A DNA stretch of 62,439 nt, from contig NZ_PNLB01000025.1 in assembly GCF_013822795.1 (NCBI RefSeq), positions 1 to 62,439 of the forward strand, written 5' to 3'. The DNA comes from Phenylobacterium sp. (GTDB taxonomy: Bacteria; Pseudomonadota; Alphaproteobacteria; Caulobacterales; Caulobacteraceae). A program made the translations under genes and the position numbers. Shown one piece after another: positions 28,894 to 37,731 of this stretch. Under the pieces are notes generated by a model. The model searched no databases. It saw only the letters and a program-made list of their open reading frames with translations, and was not told the DNA's origin. Every line of letters begins with the position of its first letter. Position 1 is the first letter of the stretch.

Positions 28894-29565
28894 TTAGAAC
28901 CTAAGGCCCTTGGCGATCGCCCAGGCGGCAAGCACCGCCAGCGCCAAGCCGACCAGCAGCCGCCAGAGGGCGGCGGGACGCAGCGCCTCGCCCTGGAACG
29001 GGCGCTTGCCGGTGATCATCGCGCCGACCAGGTTCTGGCGCTTCCACACCCAATAGAAGCCGATCGCGGCGATGTGCAGGGCGACCAGCGCCTGCAGCAC
29101 GCGGAACACGGTCTCGTGCAGCTCGGCGGCGACGCGGCTGGCGTCGAAGCTGACCAGATGCGACAGCGGCCCGGATTCCAGCCCGTCGAGGTCGCTGGCG
29201 AACAGGCCCAGCCCCACCTGGACCAGCATCACCGCCAGCATGGCCAGGACGCTCCAGGCGCCGAGCGGGTTGTGGCCGGGGCCGTCGCTGGACCGGCGAG
29301 CGCCGAGCGTGCGCATGTAGGCCAGCGTCGCGCCGGGCCCCTTCAGGAAGTGCGTGAACCGCGCGGTCGAGCCGCCGGCGACGCCCCACCAGAGGCGAAA
29401 GACCAACAGGCCGATGATCGCATAGCCGGACCAGCGGTGGACCTGCATGTTCTCACCGGCCGAAAACCACGAGACCAGCAGCAGGACTACCAGCGACCAG
29501 TGCACGATCCGGGTCGGCAGGTCCCAGAGCGGGCGCGGCGGTCCCGCCGCGACGTCCGAAGCCAT
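28894..29565 (-). CDS. Cytochrome b561-type membrane protein
   Basis: A 223-residue di-haem cytochrome b. PLWDLPTRIVHWSLVVLLLV is the family start with the first haem histidine. VHRWSGYAIIGLLVFRLWWG, LHETVFRVLQALVALHIAAI and FYWVWKRQNLVGAMITGKRP supply further helices and histidines. These proteins pass electrons from quinol or flavoprotein to periplasmic c-type cytochromes. The start at 29565 lies 2 bp past the stop of the upstream cytochrome c' gene, so the two are cotranscribed and likely form a redox pair. Confidence 0.92.
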   Translation of the reverse strand: MASDVAAGPPRPLWDLPTRIVHWSLVVLLLVSWFSAGENMQVHRWSGYAIIGLLVFRLWWGVAGGSTARFTHFLKGPGATLAYMRTLGARRSSDGPGHNPLGAWSVLAMLAVMLVQVGLGLFASDLDGLESGPLSHLVSFDASRVAAELHETVFRVLQALVALHIAAIGFYWVWKRQNLVGAMITGKRPFQGEALRPAALWRLLVGLALAVLAAWAIAKGLRF

Positions 29566-29567
29566 GA

Positions 29568-30032
29568 CTATTTCTCGATGCGATAGACGTCGTGGCAAGC
29601 CTTGCAGGTCCCGCCGGTGGCGCGGAACTGGGCTTTGATCGCCTCCACGTCGCCAGCCGCGGCGACCGTCTGCAGCTTGCCGGCCTGGGTCTGGAAGTTG
29701 GCGGCGGCGGCCCCGAACTTGGCGGAGTCCGTCCAGATGTTCGGCTTGGCCTCGGTCTTGAAGCCCGCCTCCGGCCCCGAGCCCTTGGGGAACCACTTGG
29801 GAACCTGGGCGGACTGGGCGTTCACCACCGCGGCGTTAGCGGCGATGAGCTTGACGTCGGGCGAGCCCTTCTTGAGCTCGTCGCTGATCGCCTTGAAGGA
29901 CGCGCCGATCTTCTTGTAGCCGGCCTGACGCGTGGCGATCGCGGTTTCGGCCGCGGAGGCGGCGATCGCGCCGGTGGCGCCGAGCGCCAAGACGAGCGCG
30001 ATGGCGAGGGGTTTGGCGGGGCGGATGGGCAT
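29568..30032 (-). CDS. Cytochrome c' / c-556 family protein
   Basis: A 154-residue periplasmic protein with a signal peptide (PLAIALVLALGATGAIAASA). The four-helix mature part ends in the haem-attachment motif CKACH (residues about 145-149), placed at the C-terminus as in class II cytochromes c. GYKKIGASFKAISDELKKG is the typical first helix. Cytochromes c' bind NO or act in electron transfer. The adjacent b561 gene is the likely electron donor. Confidence 0.93.
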   Translation of the reverse strand: MPIRPAKPLAIALVLALGATGAIAASAAETAIATRQAGYKKIGASFKAISDELKKGSPDVKLIAANAAVVNAQSAQVPKWFPKGSGPEAGFKTEAKPNIWTDSAKFGAAAANFQTQAGKLQTVAAAGDVEAIKAQFRATGGTCKACHDVYRIEK

Positions 30033-30130
30033 CGTCGAACCTCTGCTTGGTTGATCGGTCCAGAGTGGGCGCCCGGCCAGCGGGCGTCAATCGACGATGA
30101 CCAGCGCTGATTGCGGGAATGTTGCAGGCG

Positions 30131-32152
30131 TCAGGTGCGCGGCTTGGCGACGGGAGCCCCCTGGCGTCCGGCCTGAGCGATGAGCGCGCCGCACGACGCG
30201 TCCTCGGCGAGGCCGAGATCGACGAACGGCAGCACCGCGGCCAACGGCGCGACGAGCGCGCCGAGCGCGGCGGCGACGCCGCCCTGCGCAAGGGCGCCCG
30301 AGGCTTCGACGCCAAGCTTCAGTTTGATGATCGGCCCCTCGATGGTCACTGGCGCGGTCACCCTGATCAGCCGAGGCTCCTTGGCGTGGCCGGTCATGCG
30401 CAGGTCCATCGTCTCGTCCCTGAGGTCGATCCTTCCCTCCCCGGTGCTCAAGACCGGCGTGGTGTCGAGGATGATGCGGTTGGCGGTCAGCACCCCGCCC
30501 TTGGCCTGGAAGTGGGCGACGGCGCAGCGCAGATCGGTCTTGCTCTGATCCTTGGCGAGCAGCAGGCCGAGCCCCTTGGTGACGTTGATCCCCATCAGTT
30601 CAGCGAAGGCCGCGCGGATTTCGCCGCCGGGAACGACGAACAGCACTTGACCGTCGGCGTGGGCGGCGGCCTCGCGCACCGAGGTCCCAGCGCCGGTGAG
30701 CTTCACGCGGCCGAGCAGAGAGCCGGTGATCGGCGCGGTCCCGCCGCTGCGGATAGGGATCAGCTCCTCCAGCCGCGCCCGCGACAGGCGCAGGTCAATG
30801 CTGGTGACGGGCGTGTCGCGCCGCGCATCGAGCTGGGCCCCGCCGGCGAGCGCGCCCTGATTGAGGTCCAGCCGCAACGGGTTCGCATCGAGCACGCCGT
30901 CCTTCAGCTTGATGTGCACAGAGCCGGCGCGTACCGGGAAGCGCGGCGAGGAGATGCTGGCGGCCGCGTACTTCACGTCGGCGTCCATGGCGCGGATGCG
31001 CGAGATATCGAGCTTGGCGTCCGGCAGCAGCCGACGCTGGGCGGCCATCTGCCGGCCGACCTCCTGCTGGGCCGTGGACGCCGTTTCGCCCCCGCCGCGC
31101 GCTGGAGCTCCGCCGAACACCGCGGCGAGATCGTCGAAATCGAGGCGCTTGGACCGCAGGTCGGCAGTCAGGAATGGACGTTCGCCCGCTGTGTTGACCG
31201 AGAGGGCGCCAGCCATGTCGCTGTCGCCCACGCGCCCGCCGACCCCGTTCACACGCCAAAGCCGCTGCTCGCGGGAGAGTTGGCCCGACAGCCGATAGGG
31301 CGGCGAGTTCGGGAAAGCGACCCCGGTGAGATCGTAGAGATCGGCAAGGTCCGGCCCGCTGGCCGTCACCTGCGCCTGGAACCGGCCGAGGTCGAACGGC
31401 CGGCTGATCTGGCCCTTAGCCAAGATCCGGGTCGCGCCGGCCCGCACATCGGCGTCGAACGGATAGGGCCGACCGGCACGGACGTTGACCAATGGCCCGC
31501 CGGTCAGCGCCAGGCTGAACGGGGCGCCGTTGATCGCCCCGTTGCCCGACATCACGAAGCCTGGGTTCGCCGCGCCGCGCCGCTCGGCGGCGTCGACGGC
31601 GGCCTCCAGGCTCAGCCGGCGGCGCGCGTCCTTGAACGACACCCGCCCGTCATCGATGCGGAAGTCCTGGATCGGCGGCAGGCGAAGCGGCTTGGGCGGG
31701 GCGTCGGGGCGCAGCGACCAGTTCGCCCGTCCCTTGGCGTCGCGCAGCAGCACGAGTTTGGGTCGGGTCACTTCGAGGCGGCGAAACACCAGCTGCCCGC
31801 GCAGCAGCGGCAGCGCTTCGATCTGCAGATCGAGCCGCTCGATTTCGGCCATCTGTCCCTTACCGGCCCAGGCCGGTTGGCCGATCTGCAGGCGTCCGAC
31901 GCTGGCGCTGGGGTTGAGGCTGAGCGGCCGCACGTCGAGATCGCCAAGAATGGCGACCTCGCGGTCAAGGCGCGCGGAGGCGAAACGCGAGATCGGACCG
32001 CGAAGCTGGTTCCAGTCGAGCACGGCGAGCACGACGATCCCGCCGCCAATCACCACCGCCACGGAGCCGGCCGCAATGGCCAGCCCTCTACGGTGGGCGC
32101 TGATCCAATGTCGTACCCCGCGTCGGGGCTTGTCGCTCGCATCCTTCGGCAA
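30131..32152 (-). CDS. AsmA family protein
   Basis: A 673-residue inner-membrane-anchored protein. One membrane helix near residues 20-42 (LAIAAGSVAVVIGGGIVVLA) is followed by the AsmA N-terminal domain (SARLDREVAILGDLDVRPLS) and a long beta-rich periplasmic part. The C-terminal AsmA_2-like block is LTGAGTSVREAAAHADGQVL with VVPGGEIRAAFAELMGINVT. Family members shape outer-membrane lipid content, probably as bridge-like lipid carriers. Length is within the family range. Confidence 0.93.
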   Translation of the reverse strand: MPKDASDKPRRGVRHWISAHRRGLAIAAGSVAVVIGGGIVVLAVLDWNQLRGPISRFASARLDREVAILGDLDVRPLSLNPSASVGRLQIGQPAWAGKGQMAEIERLDLQIEALPLLRGQLVFRRLEVTRPKLVLLRDAKGRANWSLRPDAPPKPLRLPPIQDFRIDDGRVSFKDARRRLSLEAAVDAAERRGAANPGFVMSGNGAINGAPFSLALTGGPLVNVRAGRPYPFDADVRAGATRILAKGQISRPFDLGRFQAQVTASGPDLADLYDLTGVAFPNSPPYRLSGQLSREQRLWRVNGVGGRVGDSDMAGALSVNTAGERPFLTADLRSKRLDFDDLAAVFGGAPARGGGETASTAQQEVGRQMAAQRRLLPDAKLDISRIRAMDADVKYAAASISSPRFPVRAGSVHIKLKDGVLDANPLRLDLNQGALAGGAQLDARRDTPVTSIDLRLSRARLEELIPIRSGGTAPITGSLLGRVKLTGAGTSVREAAAHADGQVLFVVPGGEIRAAFAELMGINVTKGLGLLLAKDQSKTDLRCAVAHFQAKGGVLTANRIILDTTPVLSTGEGRIDLRDETMDLRMTGHAKEPRLIRVTAPVTIEGPIIKLKLGVEASGALAQGGVAAALGALVAPLAAVLPFVDLGLAEDASCGALIAQAGRQGAPVAKPRT

Positions 32153-32203
32153 TGGCTCGCTCCGGATGATCCAGAACGCGCCAGAGGCGGAGCGGTGGCG
32201 CCG

Positions 32204-32767
32204 CTAGTGGCGCACGCCGCGGCCTGAGAACGCCGCGACCAGCGTGATGACGATGATCCTGATGTCGAAGACCAAGCCGCCGCGCGCTAGGTAGTCGGCA
32301 TCCAGCCGCGCCTTTTCGGCATTGGGAAGATCGTCGCGGCCGTTGATCTGGGCCCAGCCGGTAACGCCGGGACGCAGGGCCTCGACGCCAGCCGCGGTGC
32401 GCAGGGCCACTAGGTCGTCCTGGTTGAACAGGGCCGGGCGCGGCCCGACCAGGCTCATGTCGCCGACCAGCACGCTCCAGAGTTGGGGCAGTTCATCCAG
32501 GCTCGAGCGGCGCAGGAAGCGGCCGAGCGGCGTGATCCAGGCGTCGGGGTCGGTGAGCAGGTGGGTCGCGACGTTCGGAGCCCCGGTCTTCATGGTCCGG
32601 AACTTCGGCATCTTGAAAAGGCGGTTATAGCGGCCGACCCGGCTGGACCAGTGCAGGGCCGGTCCTGGGCTGTCGACGCGCACGGCGAGCGCGATCACCG
32701 CCATGACGGGGGCGAGCACGATCAGTCCGGCCAGGGCCGCCAGGATGTCGAAGGCCCGCTTGGCCAC
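32204..32767 (-). CDS. Bacterial sugar transferase (initiating phosphoglycosyltransferase)
   Basis: A 187-residue monotopic phosphoglycosyltransferase that loads the first sugar phosphate on undecaprenyl phosphate. One re-entrant helix (FDILAALAGLIVLAPVMAVI) precedes the motifs FKMPKFRTMKTGA, LRRSSLDELPQLWSVLVGDM, SLVGPRPAL (catalytic Asp-Glu in SLDELPQ) and RPGVTGWAQINGRD. It is the short form, lacking the extra N-terminal membrane domain of WbaP-type enzymes. No other polysaccharide genes lie next to it. Confidence 0.94.
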   Translation of the reverse strand: MAKRAFDILAALAGLIVLAPVMAVIALAVRVDSPGPALHWSSRVGRYNRLFKMPKFRTMKTGAPNVATHLLTDPDAWITPLGRFLRRSSLDELPQLWSVLVGDMSLVGPRPALFNQDDLVALRTAAGVEALRPGVTGWAQINGRDDLPNAEKARLDADYLARGGLVFDIRIIVITLVAAFSGRGVRH

Positions 32768-32833
32768 GCGCGCTGTCCCCTCGCCGTCTGCAACGGGTCA
32801 GGGATAGCCCGCTGCGGGCGCCCGCGCCAAGGG

Positions 32834-33307
32834 TCAGGCTTCAGGCGGCGGATCACCAGCCGGACGATCCTTGGCGCGCGGCTTGACGGCAGGGTCGGAC
32901 GCGGCCTCGACAACCGGATCGGGAAGCGGCTCGACGATGGATTCGGGCTCGGCCTCGACGTGCGGCGGGACGAACGCGTCCACCGTCGCGGCCGCGATGT
33001 CCGCACCGACTTGCAGCGCCTGCTCGACCATGGCCCCGGCGACGACCGAGGCCTCGGCCACCGCCGCGAGCGGTTCCGGCGGCACGGAGTCGGCGGCAGG
33101 CGCCGGCAAGGTCGCAGCGGAAGACGGCGCAAGCAGCGCTTCGAGATTGGCGCGGTCGGTCCAGCGGGTCATCCACCAGTAGGCGACGCCGGCCGAGGCC
33201 GCGCCCGCGAACATGAACCAGAGCGGCGAGGCCGCGCCGACAGGGATGTAGAGCGCTTTCTGCGGGTCGAGGGACGCTGGCCCCTCTGCGAACACGGTGA
33301 GAGCCAT
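32834..33307 (-). CDS. Hypothetical single-pass membrane protein with acidic tail
   Basis: A 157-residue protein. A short N-terminus precedes one membrane helix (SPLWFMFAGAASAGVAYWWM) and the segment TRWTDRANLEALLA. A low-complexity Ala/Pro/Glu tail (residues about 60-157) completes it. The ATG at 33307 follows GGAGGCG. No family recognised; the tail may reach across cytoplasm or periplasm. Confidence 0.62.
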   Translation of the reverse strand: MALTVFAEGPASLDPQKALYIPVGAASPLWFMFAGAASAGVAYWWMTRWTDRANLEALLAPSSAATLPAPAADSVPPEPLAAVAEASVVAGAMVEQALQVGADIAAATVDAFVPPHVEAEPESIVEPLPDPVVEAASDPAVKPRAKDRPAGDPPPEA

Positions 33308-33386
33308 GGGTACGCCTCCAAACAGCCGGGGTTTGTGCGATGCAGCAAACCCTAACCCGACTTTTCGCAGGCGCAAAATGAAGCTT

Positions 33387-34208
33387 TCAGGCGCTCCAGA
33401 CCTGGGCCTTGCCGCTCTGCCCCAGCCGCGCCACCGTCCACGCGCAGATCTCAGTAAGCGGCGCCTCGAAGCCTTCTGGCGCATTGGCCAGCACCAGGGC
33501 GCAGCCGTTCATCTTCATCGGATCGGTCAGCGGCCGCATGCGCGCCTCGGCGACCAACAGCGGGCCTTCATAGGCGTCCTCGGCCTCGCGCAGGAAGGAA
33601 TCGAAGGTCTCCAGATCCTTGAGCGGCATCCAGACCATGATCACCGCCGCGGGGTTCTTGGCGGTCAGCGCGCCCAGCGCGGCGGCGCAGCGCTCATAGT
33701 CGTCGCTCTTCTCGAAGGGCGGGTCGATCAGCACCAGGGCCGGCCCCTGTTTCGGCAACCGGGCGGCGACCTCGACATAGCCGTCGGCGCAAACCGTCTT
33801 GGCCGCCGGCCAGCTCGCCAGGGTGTCGGAGAGCGCCGAGTGCTCGGGCGCGCGCAACTCGCAGCCGAGATAGCTGTCGCCCTTGCGCAGCGCGCCGGCG
33901 ACGAGCAGCGGCGAGCCCGGATAGAGGTTGGCGGTCTCGCCGCCGTTGAGCTTCACCACCGCCTGGCGCAGCGGCTGCATCGACGGCGGCAGGTCGGCCG
34001 CCTGCATCAGCTGGGCGACGCCCGCCTTTGCCTCGCCTGAGCGCTGAGCCTCCTCGCCGGTCAGGTCGTAGAGGCCGCGGCCAGCATGGGTGTCGAACAC
34101 CGCCAGCGGTCCCGGCGCCGCCTGCAGCCGGGCGAGCAGGTCCAGCAGGGCGGCGTGCTTGACCAGGTCGGCGAAGTTCCCGGCGTGGAAGGCGTGACGG
34201 TAGTTCAA
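33387..34208 (-). CDS. rlmJ: 23S rRNA (adenine(2030)-N6)-methyltransferase
   Basis: A 273-residue SAM-dependent methyltransferase that modifies A2030 of 23S rRNA. NYRHAFHAGNFADLVKHAAL is the diagnostic family start, VFDTHAGRGLYDL the SAM-binding motif and VLIDPPFEKSDDYERC the catalytic DPPF motif. The family begins directly before the NYRHAFHAGN block, which here is preceded by a TTG at 34208; AAGGAC lies about 8 bp before it. I therefore take TTG as the start. No ATG is available there. Confidence 0.93.
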   Translation of the reverse strand: MNYRHAFHAGNFADLVKHAALLDLLARLQAAPGPLAVFDTHAGRGLYDLTGEEAQRSGEAKAGVAQLMQAADLPPSMQPLRQAVVKLNGGETANLYPGSPLLVAGALRKGDSYLGCELRAPEHSALSDTLASWPAAKTVCADGYVEVAARLPKQGPALVLIDPPFEKSDDYERCAAALGALTAKNPAAVIMVWMPLKDLETFDSFLREAEDAYEGPLLVAEARMRPLTDPMKMNGCALVLANAPEGFEAPLTEICAWTVARLGQSGKAQVWSA

Positions 34209-34304
34209 GGCGGCGTCCTTGCGGGGGGAACCGGGCCGAGGCGGCCCCTGTTGTGAGCGTCGGTGCTTCCTGCCACGTCCCGCCCGCATTGCCAAAGGCG
34301 CGCC

Positions 34305-35324
34305 ATGCCCCGCGACACAGTTCCGCCGCCGGCGGGCGGCCTCGCCTATGTGAACGATCACGAGCCGGGCCTGTCGCGGACGGCGGGCGCGAGCGGGTTC
34401 AGCTATCGCGACGCGGATGGAAAACCGGTGCGAGACGAGTCGATGCTGGAGCGGATCGCCGCCCTGGTGCTGCCGCCGGCCTGGACCGACGTCTGGATCT
34501 GCGCTTCGCCGCGCGGACACATCCAGGCGACCGGCCGCGACGCCCGCGGCCGCAAGCAGTACCGCTATCACGACGCCTGGAGCGAGGCGCAGGCCGGCGA
34601 GAAGTTCGAGCGGCTGATCGCCTTCGGCCGGCTGCTGCCCAAGCTGCGCGGCGAGGTCGAGCGTGACCTGCGCCGCCGGGGTCTACCGCGCGAGAAGGTG
34701 CTGGCCGCGGTGGTGGCGCTGATGGAGCTGACCCTGATCCGGGTCGGCAACAGCGAGTACGCCAAAACCAACAAGAGCTTCGGCCTGACCACCCTGCGCG
34801 ACCGTCACGCCGAGATCACCGGCGGCGGGGCGGTGTTCGAGTTCCGCGGCAAGAGCGGCAAGGTGCATCGCACCGGCTTTCGCGACCGGCGGCTGGCGCG
34901 GATCGTCAAGGCCTGCCAGGACGTGCCCGGCCAGCGTCTGTTCCAGTATGTCGACGAGGCCGGCGAGCGGCGAGCCGTGGAGTCCAGCGACGTCAACGCC
35001 TACATCCGCGAAGCGATGGGCGAAGGTTTCTCGGCCAAGGACATCCGCACCTGGGCCGGCACGCTCTACGCCGCGCGCGGACTGGTCGAGCAGCCGCCGG
35101 CCAAGGACGCGGCCGAGGCCAAGCGGCGCGTCGTGGTGACGGTGAAAGCGGCGGCCGCGCTGCTGGGCAACACCGCCGCGGTCTGCCGCAGCTCCTACAT
35201 CCATCCGCTGGTGCTGGAGGCCTACGAGCGGGGCGCGCTACCGCTGAAGCCGGGCCGCTCGCCGCGGGCCTTCGAGCTCTCGGTGCTCCGCTTTCTGGAA
35301 GCCGCACAAGAGGCCGCGCGCTGA
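34305..35324 (+). CDS. DNA topoisomerase IB
   Basis: A 339-residue poxvirus-type topoisomerase that relaxes supercoils through a 3'-phosphotyrosine. The family N-terminus (LPPAWTDVWICASPRGHIQA, then GRKQYRYHDAW) and core (MELTLIRVGNSEYAKTNKSF and GLTTLRDRH) are intact. The nucleophile lies in CRSSYIHPLVLEAY. Active-site arginine and lysine regions (KDIRTWAGTLYAA) are present. The start is the ATG at 34305. It is divergent from rlmJ. Confidence 0.95.
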   Translation: MPRDTVPPPAGGLAYVNDHEPGLSRTAGASGFSYRDADGKPVRDESMLERIAALVLPPAWTDVWICASPRGHIQATGRDARGRKQYRYHDAWSEAQAGEKFERLIAFGRLLPKLRGEVERDLRRRGLPREKVLAAVVALMELTLIRVGNSEYAKTNKSFGLTTLRDRHAEITGGGAVFEFRGKSGKVHRTGFRDRRLARIVKACQDVPGQRLFQYVDEAGERRAVESSDVNAYIREAMGEGFSAKDIRTWAGTLYAARGLVEQPPAKDAAEAKRRVVVTVKAAAALLGNTAAVCRSSYIHPLVLEAYERGALPLKPGRSPRAFELSVLRFLEAAQEAAR

Positions 35325-35395
35325 CGCGCCGTCACCCTGGCGCTGCTTGCGAATTGGGAGTTAGCCTCCGGTCAAACGGCCAAGGGAGGGCCACC

Positions 35396-36613
35396 ATGCT
35401 CGGAAACAAGCTGCGCTTTGGGGCCTTCATCGCACCGTTCCATCCGCTCGACGAGAACCCGACGCTGGCGATCCAGCGCGACCTGGAGCTGGTGCAGTGG
35501 ATGGACCAGCTGGGCTACGAGGAGGCCTGGATCGGCGAGCACCACTCGGCCGCCTACGAACTGATCGCCAGTCCGGAAGTGTTCATCGCCGCCGCCGCCG
35601 AGCGGACCAAGCACATCCGGCTGGGCACAGGGGTGTCCTCCCTGCCCTATCACCATCCGATGATGCTGGCCGACCGCATCAACCAGCTCGACCATATGAC
35701 CCGCGGGCGGGTGATGTTCGGGGTCGGGCCGGGCGCGCTGGTCTCCGACGCCTTCATGATGGGCATTCCGGTCGCCAAGCAGCGCGACCGCATGGACGAG
35801 GCGCTGGACGTGCTGGTTCCGCTGCTGCGCGGCGAAGCGGTGACCCACGAGAGCGACTGGTTCAGCCTGGTCAACGCCCGCCTGCAGATGACGCCCTATT
35901 CGCGGCCCTCGGTCGAGATCGCGGTCGCCAGCCAGGTGTCGCCGACCGGCGCCCGGGCTGCGGGCAAGCACGGCGCGGGACTGTTATCGCTGGGCGCGAC
36001 CACCAGCGCCGGCTTCAACTCGCTGGCCGCCAACTGGGGCATCGCCGAGGACATCGCCAAGGAGAACGGCCAGACCATGGACCGCAGCCGCTGGCGGCTG
36101 GTCGGCCAGATGCACATCGCCGAAACCAAGGACAAGGCGATCGAGCAGATCCGCTTCGGGCTGGAGAAGTGGATCTATTACTTCAAGGAGATCGCCAACC
36201 TGCCGATGGTGCCCGACGACTTCAAAGGCGACCCGGTCGAGGCCTATCTGGCGCTGGGCCAGGCGGTGGTGGGGACGCCTGACGAGGCGATCGAGCGGCT
36301 GCAGCAGTTGGTCGACGAGAGCGGCGGCTTCGGTTGCTTCCTGCTGATGGCGCACAACTGGGCGCGCTGGGAGGACACCAAGCGCTCCTACGAGATGATC
36401 GCGCGCTATGTCGTGCCGCACTTCCAGCAGCTGAACGTCAACCGCCAGGCCTCGATAGACTGGGTCCGAAGCAACAAGACCGAGTTCACCTCGCAGACCC
36501 GCGCTGCGGTGGGCGCCCGAATCGTCTCGCATATGATGGAAAAGGGCGCCGACAAGATCCGGCCGGATATCGTGGCGATGATCCAGGGCGCCGCACCGCC
36601 GGCCAAGAAGTAG
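35396..36613 (+). CDS. LLM-class flavin-dependent monooxygenase (luciferase-like)
   Basis: A 405-residue TIM-barrel FMN-linked monooxygenase, close in pattern to limonene 1,2-monooxygenase-type proteins. RFGAFIAPFHPLDENPTLAI, EEAWIGEHHSAAYELIASPE, LGTGVSSLPYHHPMMLADRI and LDHMTRGRVMFGVGPGALVS are all visible. A partner flavin reductase is not encoded nearby. The start at 35396 follows GGGAGGG. Its stop lies 2 bp before the next start, so it is cotranscribed with the N-acetyltransferase gene. Confidence 0.9.
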   Translation: MLGNKLRFGAFIAPFHPLDENPTLAIQRDLELVQWMDQLGYEEAWIGEHHSAAYELIASPEVFIAAAAERTKHIRLGTGVSSLPYHHPMMLADRINQLDHMTRGRVMFGVGPGALVSDAFMMGIPVAKQRDRMDEALDVLVPLLRGEAVTHESDWFSLVNARLQMTPYSRPSVEIAVASQVSPTGARAAGKHGAGLLSLGATTSAGFNSLAANWGIAEDIAKENGQTMDRSRWRLVGQMHIAETKDKAIEQIRFGLEKWIYYFKEIANLPMVPDDFKGDPVEAYLALGQAVVGTPDEAIERLQQLVDESGGFGCFLLMAHNWARWEDTKRSYEMIARYVVPHFQQLNVNRQASIDWVRSNKTEFTSQTRAAVGARIVSHMMEKGADKIRPDIVAMIQGAAPPAKK

Positions 36614-36615
36614 AG

Positions 36616-37428
36616 TTGAACCTCCAGGCCTATCTCGACCGCATCGGCTTCACCGGCGTCCCGCGGGTGGATGTCGCGACGCTGCAGGCGATGCAGCGTC
36701 TGCACCTGCGCGCGATCCCCTATGAGAACTTCGACGTCGCCATGGGCCGGGCGATGACGCTCGATCCGCAGGCGGCATTCGACAAGCTGGTCAGCCAGCG
36801 GCGCGGCGGCTGGTGCTATGAGATGAACGGCCTTCTGGCCGCGATGCTGCGCGAGGTCGGCTTTACGGTCACCGAGATGGCCGGGGCGGTGCTGCGCGGC
36901 GAGCGCGGTCCGGCCTCGCACGCCAACCACCTGGTGCTGCGCGTCGACCTCGACCGGCCCTACATCGCTGATGTCGGCTTCGGCGATGCGTTGCTCGAGG
37001 CCGCGCCGCTGGAGTTCGGGCCGCACCACTGCGCCGGCTTCGACTTTTCATTCGAGGCGCTGGGCGATGGCTGGCTGCGCTTCCACAACCATCCGATGGG
37101 CGGCGCCGCCTACTACGACTTCCGCAACGAAGCGGCCGACCGCGAGGAACTGGCCGGCATGTGCCGCTGGTTGAGCACGTCGCCGGACTCGGTGTTCACC
37201 CAGACCGTCTTCGCTTTCCGACACGAGCAGGGCGGCGTCGCCGTGCTGCGGGGCCGGACGATCAACTTCATTCGGCCTGGCGAGAAAAGCCTGCGATTCA
37301 TTGAATCTGCAGATGAATTCGCGACGATCCTGCGGGATCGCTTTGAGCTCGACATTCCCGGGGCCCGCGACCTGTGGCCTGCCGTCTGCGCCCGTCACGA
37401 GGAGCTGTTCGGCGCCGTGACCGCCTAA
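36616..37428 (+). CDS. nat: Arylamine N-acetyltransferase
   Basis: A 270-residue acetyl-CoA-dependent enzyme. The Cys-His-Asp triad is visible as RRGGWCYEMNGLLAAML, SHANHLVLRV and YIADVGFGDALLEAAPL. LHLRAIPYENFDVAMG is the conserved N-terminal block. The family usually starts about where LNLQAYLDRIGF begins, whose first codon is TTG at 36616, so I take that as the start. The gap to the LLM gene is 2 bp, which suggests joint processing of an aromatic or xenobiotic compound (inference). Confidence 0.94.
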   Translation: MNLQAYLDRIGFTGVPRVDVATLQAMQRLHLRAIPYENFDVAMGRAMTLDPQAAFDKLVSQRRGGWCYEMNGLLAAMLREVGFTVTEMAGAVLRGERGPASHANHLVLRVDLDRPYIADVGFGDALLEAAPLEFGPHHCAGFDFSFEALGDGWLRFHNHPMGGAAYYDFRNEAADREELAGMCRWLSTSPDSVFTQTVFAFRHEQGGVAVLRGRTINFIRPGEKSLRFIESADEFATILRDRFELDIPGARDLWPAVCARHEELFGAVTA

Positions 37429-37521
37429 TGGTTCCCTACCGCGACAGTCATAAAACCGTGCCTGGACATCCCTCGGTAGCGCGGTCAAATCCGCTCACGG
37501 GGGGAATCCAGGAGAGACGCG

Positions 37522-37731
37522 ATGACCGACCTTTCCCTGCCGCCTTCCGTCACCGTCAGCCCTACCATCGTCGGCGTGTCCGTGCTGACTGACGATGGGG
37601 TGACGGTCCAGGTCAGCCTGCCGCGGCCGCGCGGGCTGCACGAGCTGCCGATCGAGGAGGTCGCCGACCGCGCCCGGCGGATGGCGCAGGACGCCCTGCG
37701 GGCGGCGGCGACCAGCCTCGGCTCAGCCTAG
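37522..37731 (+). CDS. Small hypothetical protein
   Basis: A 69-residue protein: a beta-rich start (PTIVGVSVLTDDGVTVQVSL) and a helical end (IEEVADRARRMAQDALRAAA). GGAGAG lies just upstream of the ATG at 37522. The stop overlaps the convergent aldo/keto reductase gene by 4 bp. No family recognised. Confidence 0.6.
   Translation: MTDLSLPPSVTVSPTIVGVSVLTDDGVTVQVSLPRPRGLHELPIEEVADRARRMAQDALRAAATSLGSA

Noticed and set aside
30119..32227. 702-residue plus-strand frame
   Set aside because: Mirror of the AsmA gene in the opposite frame; no signal or family feature.
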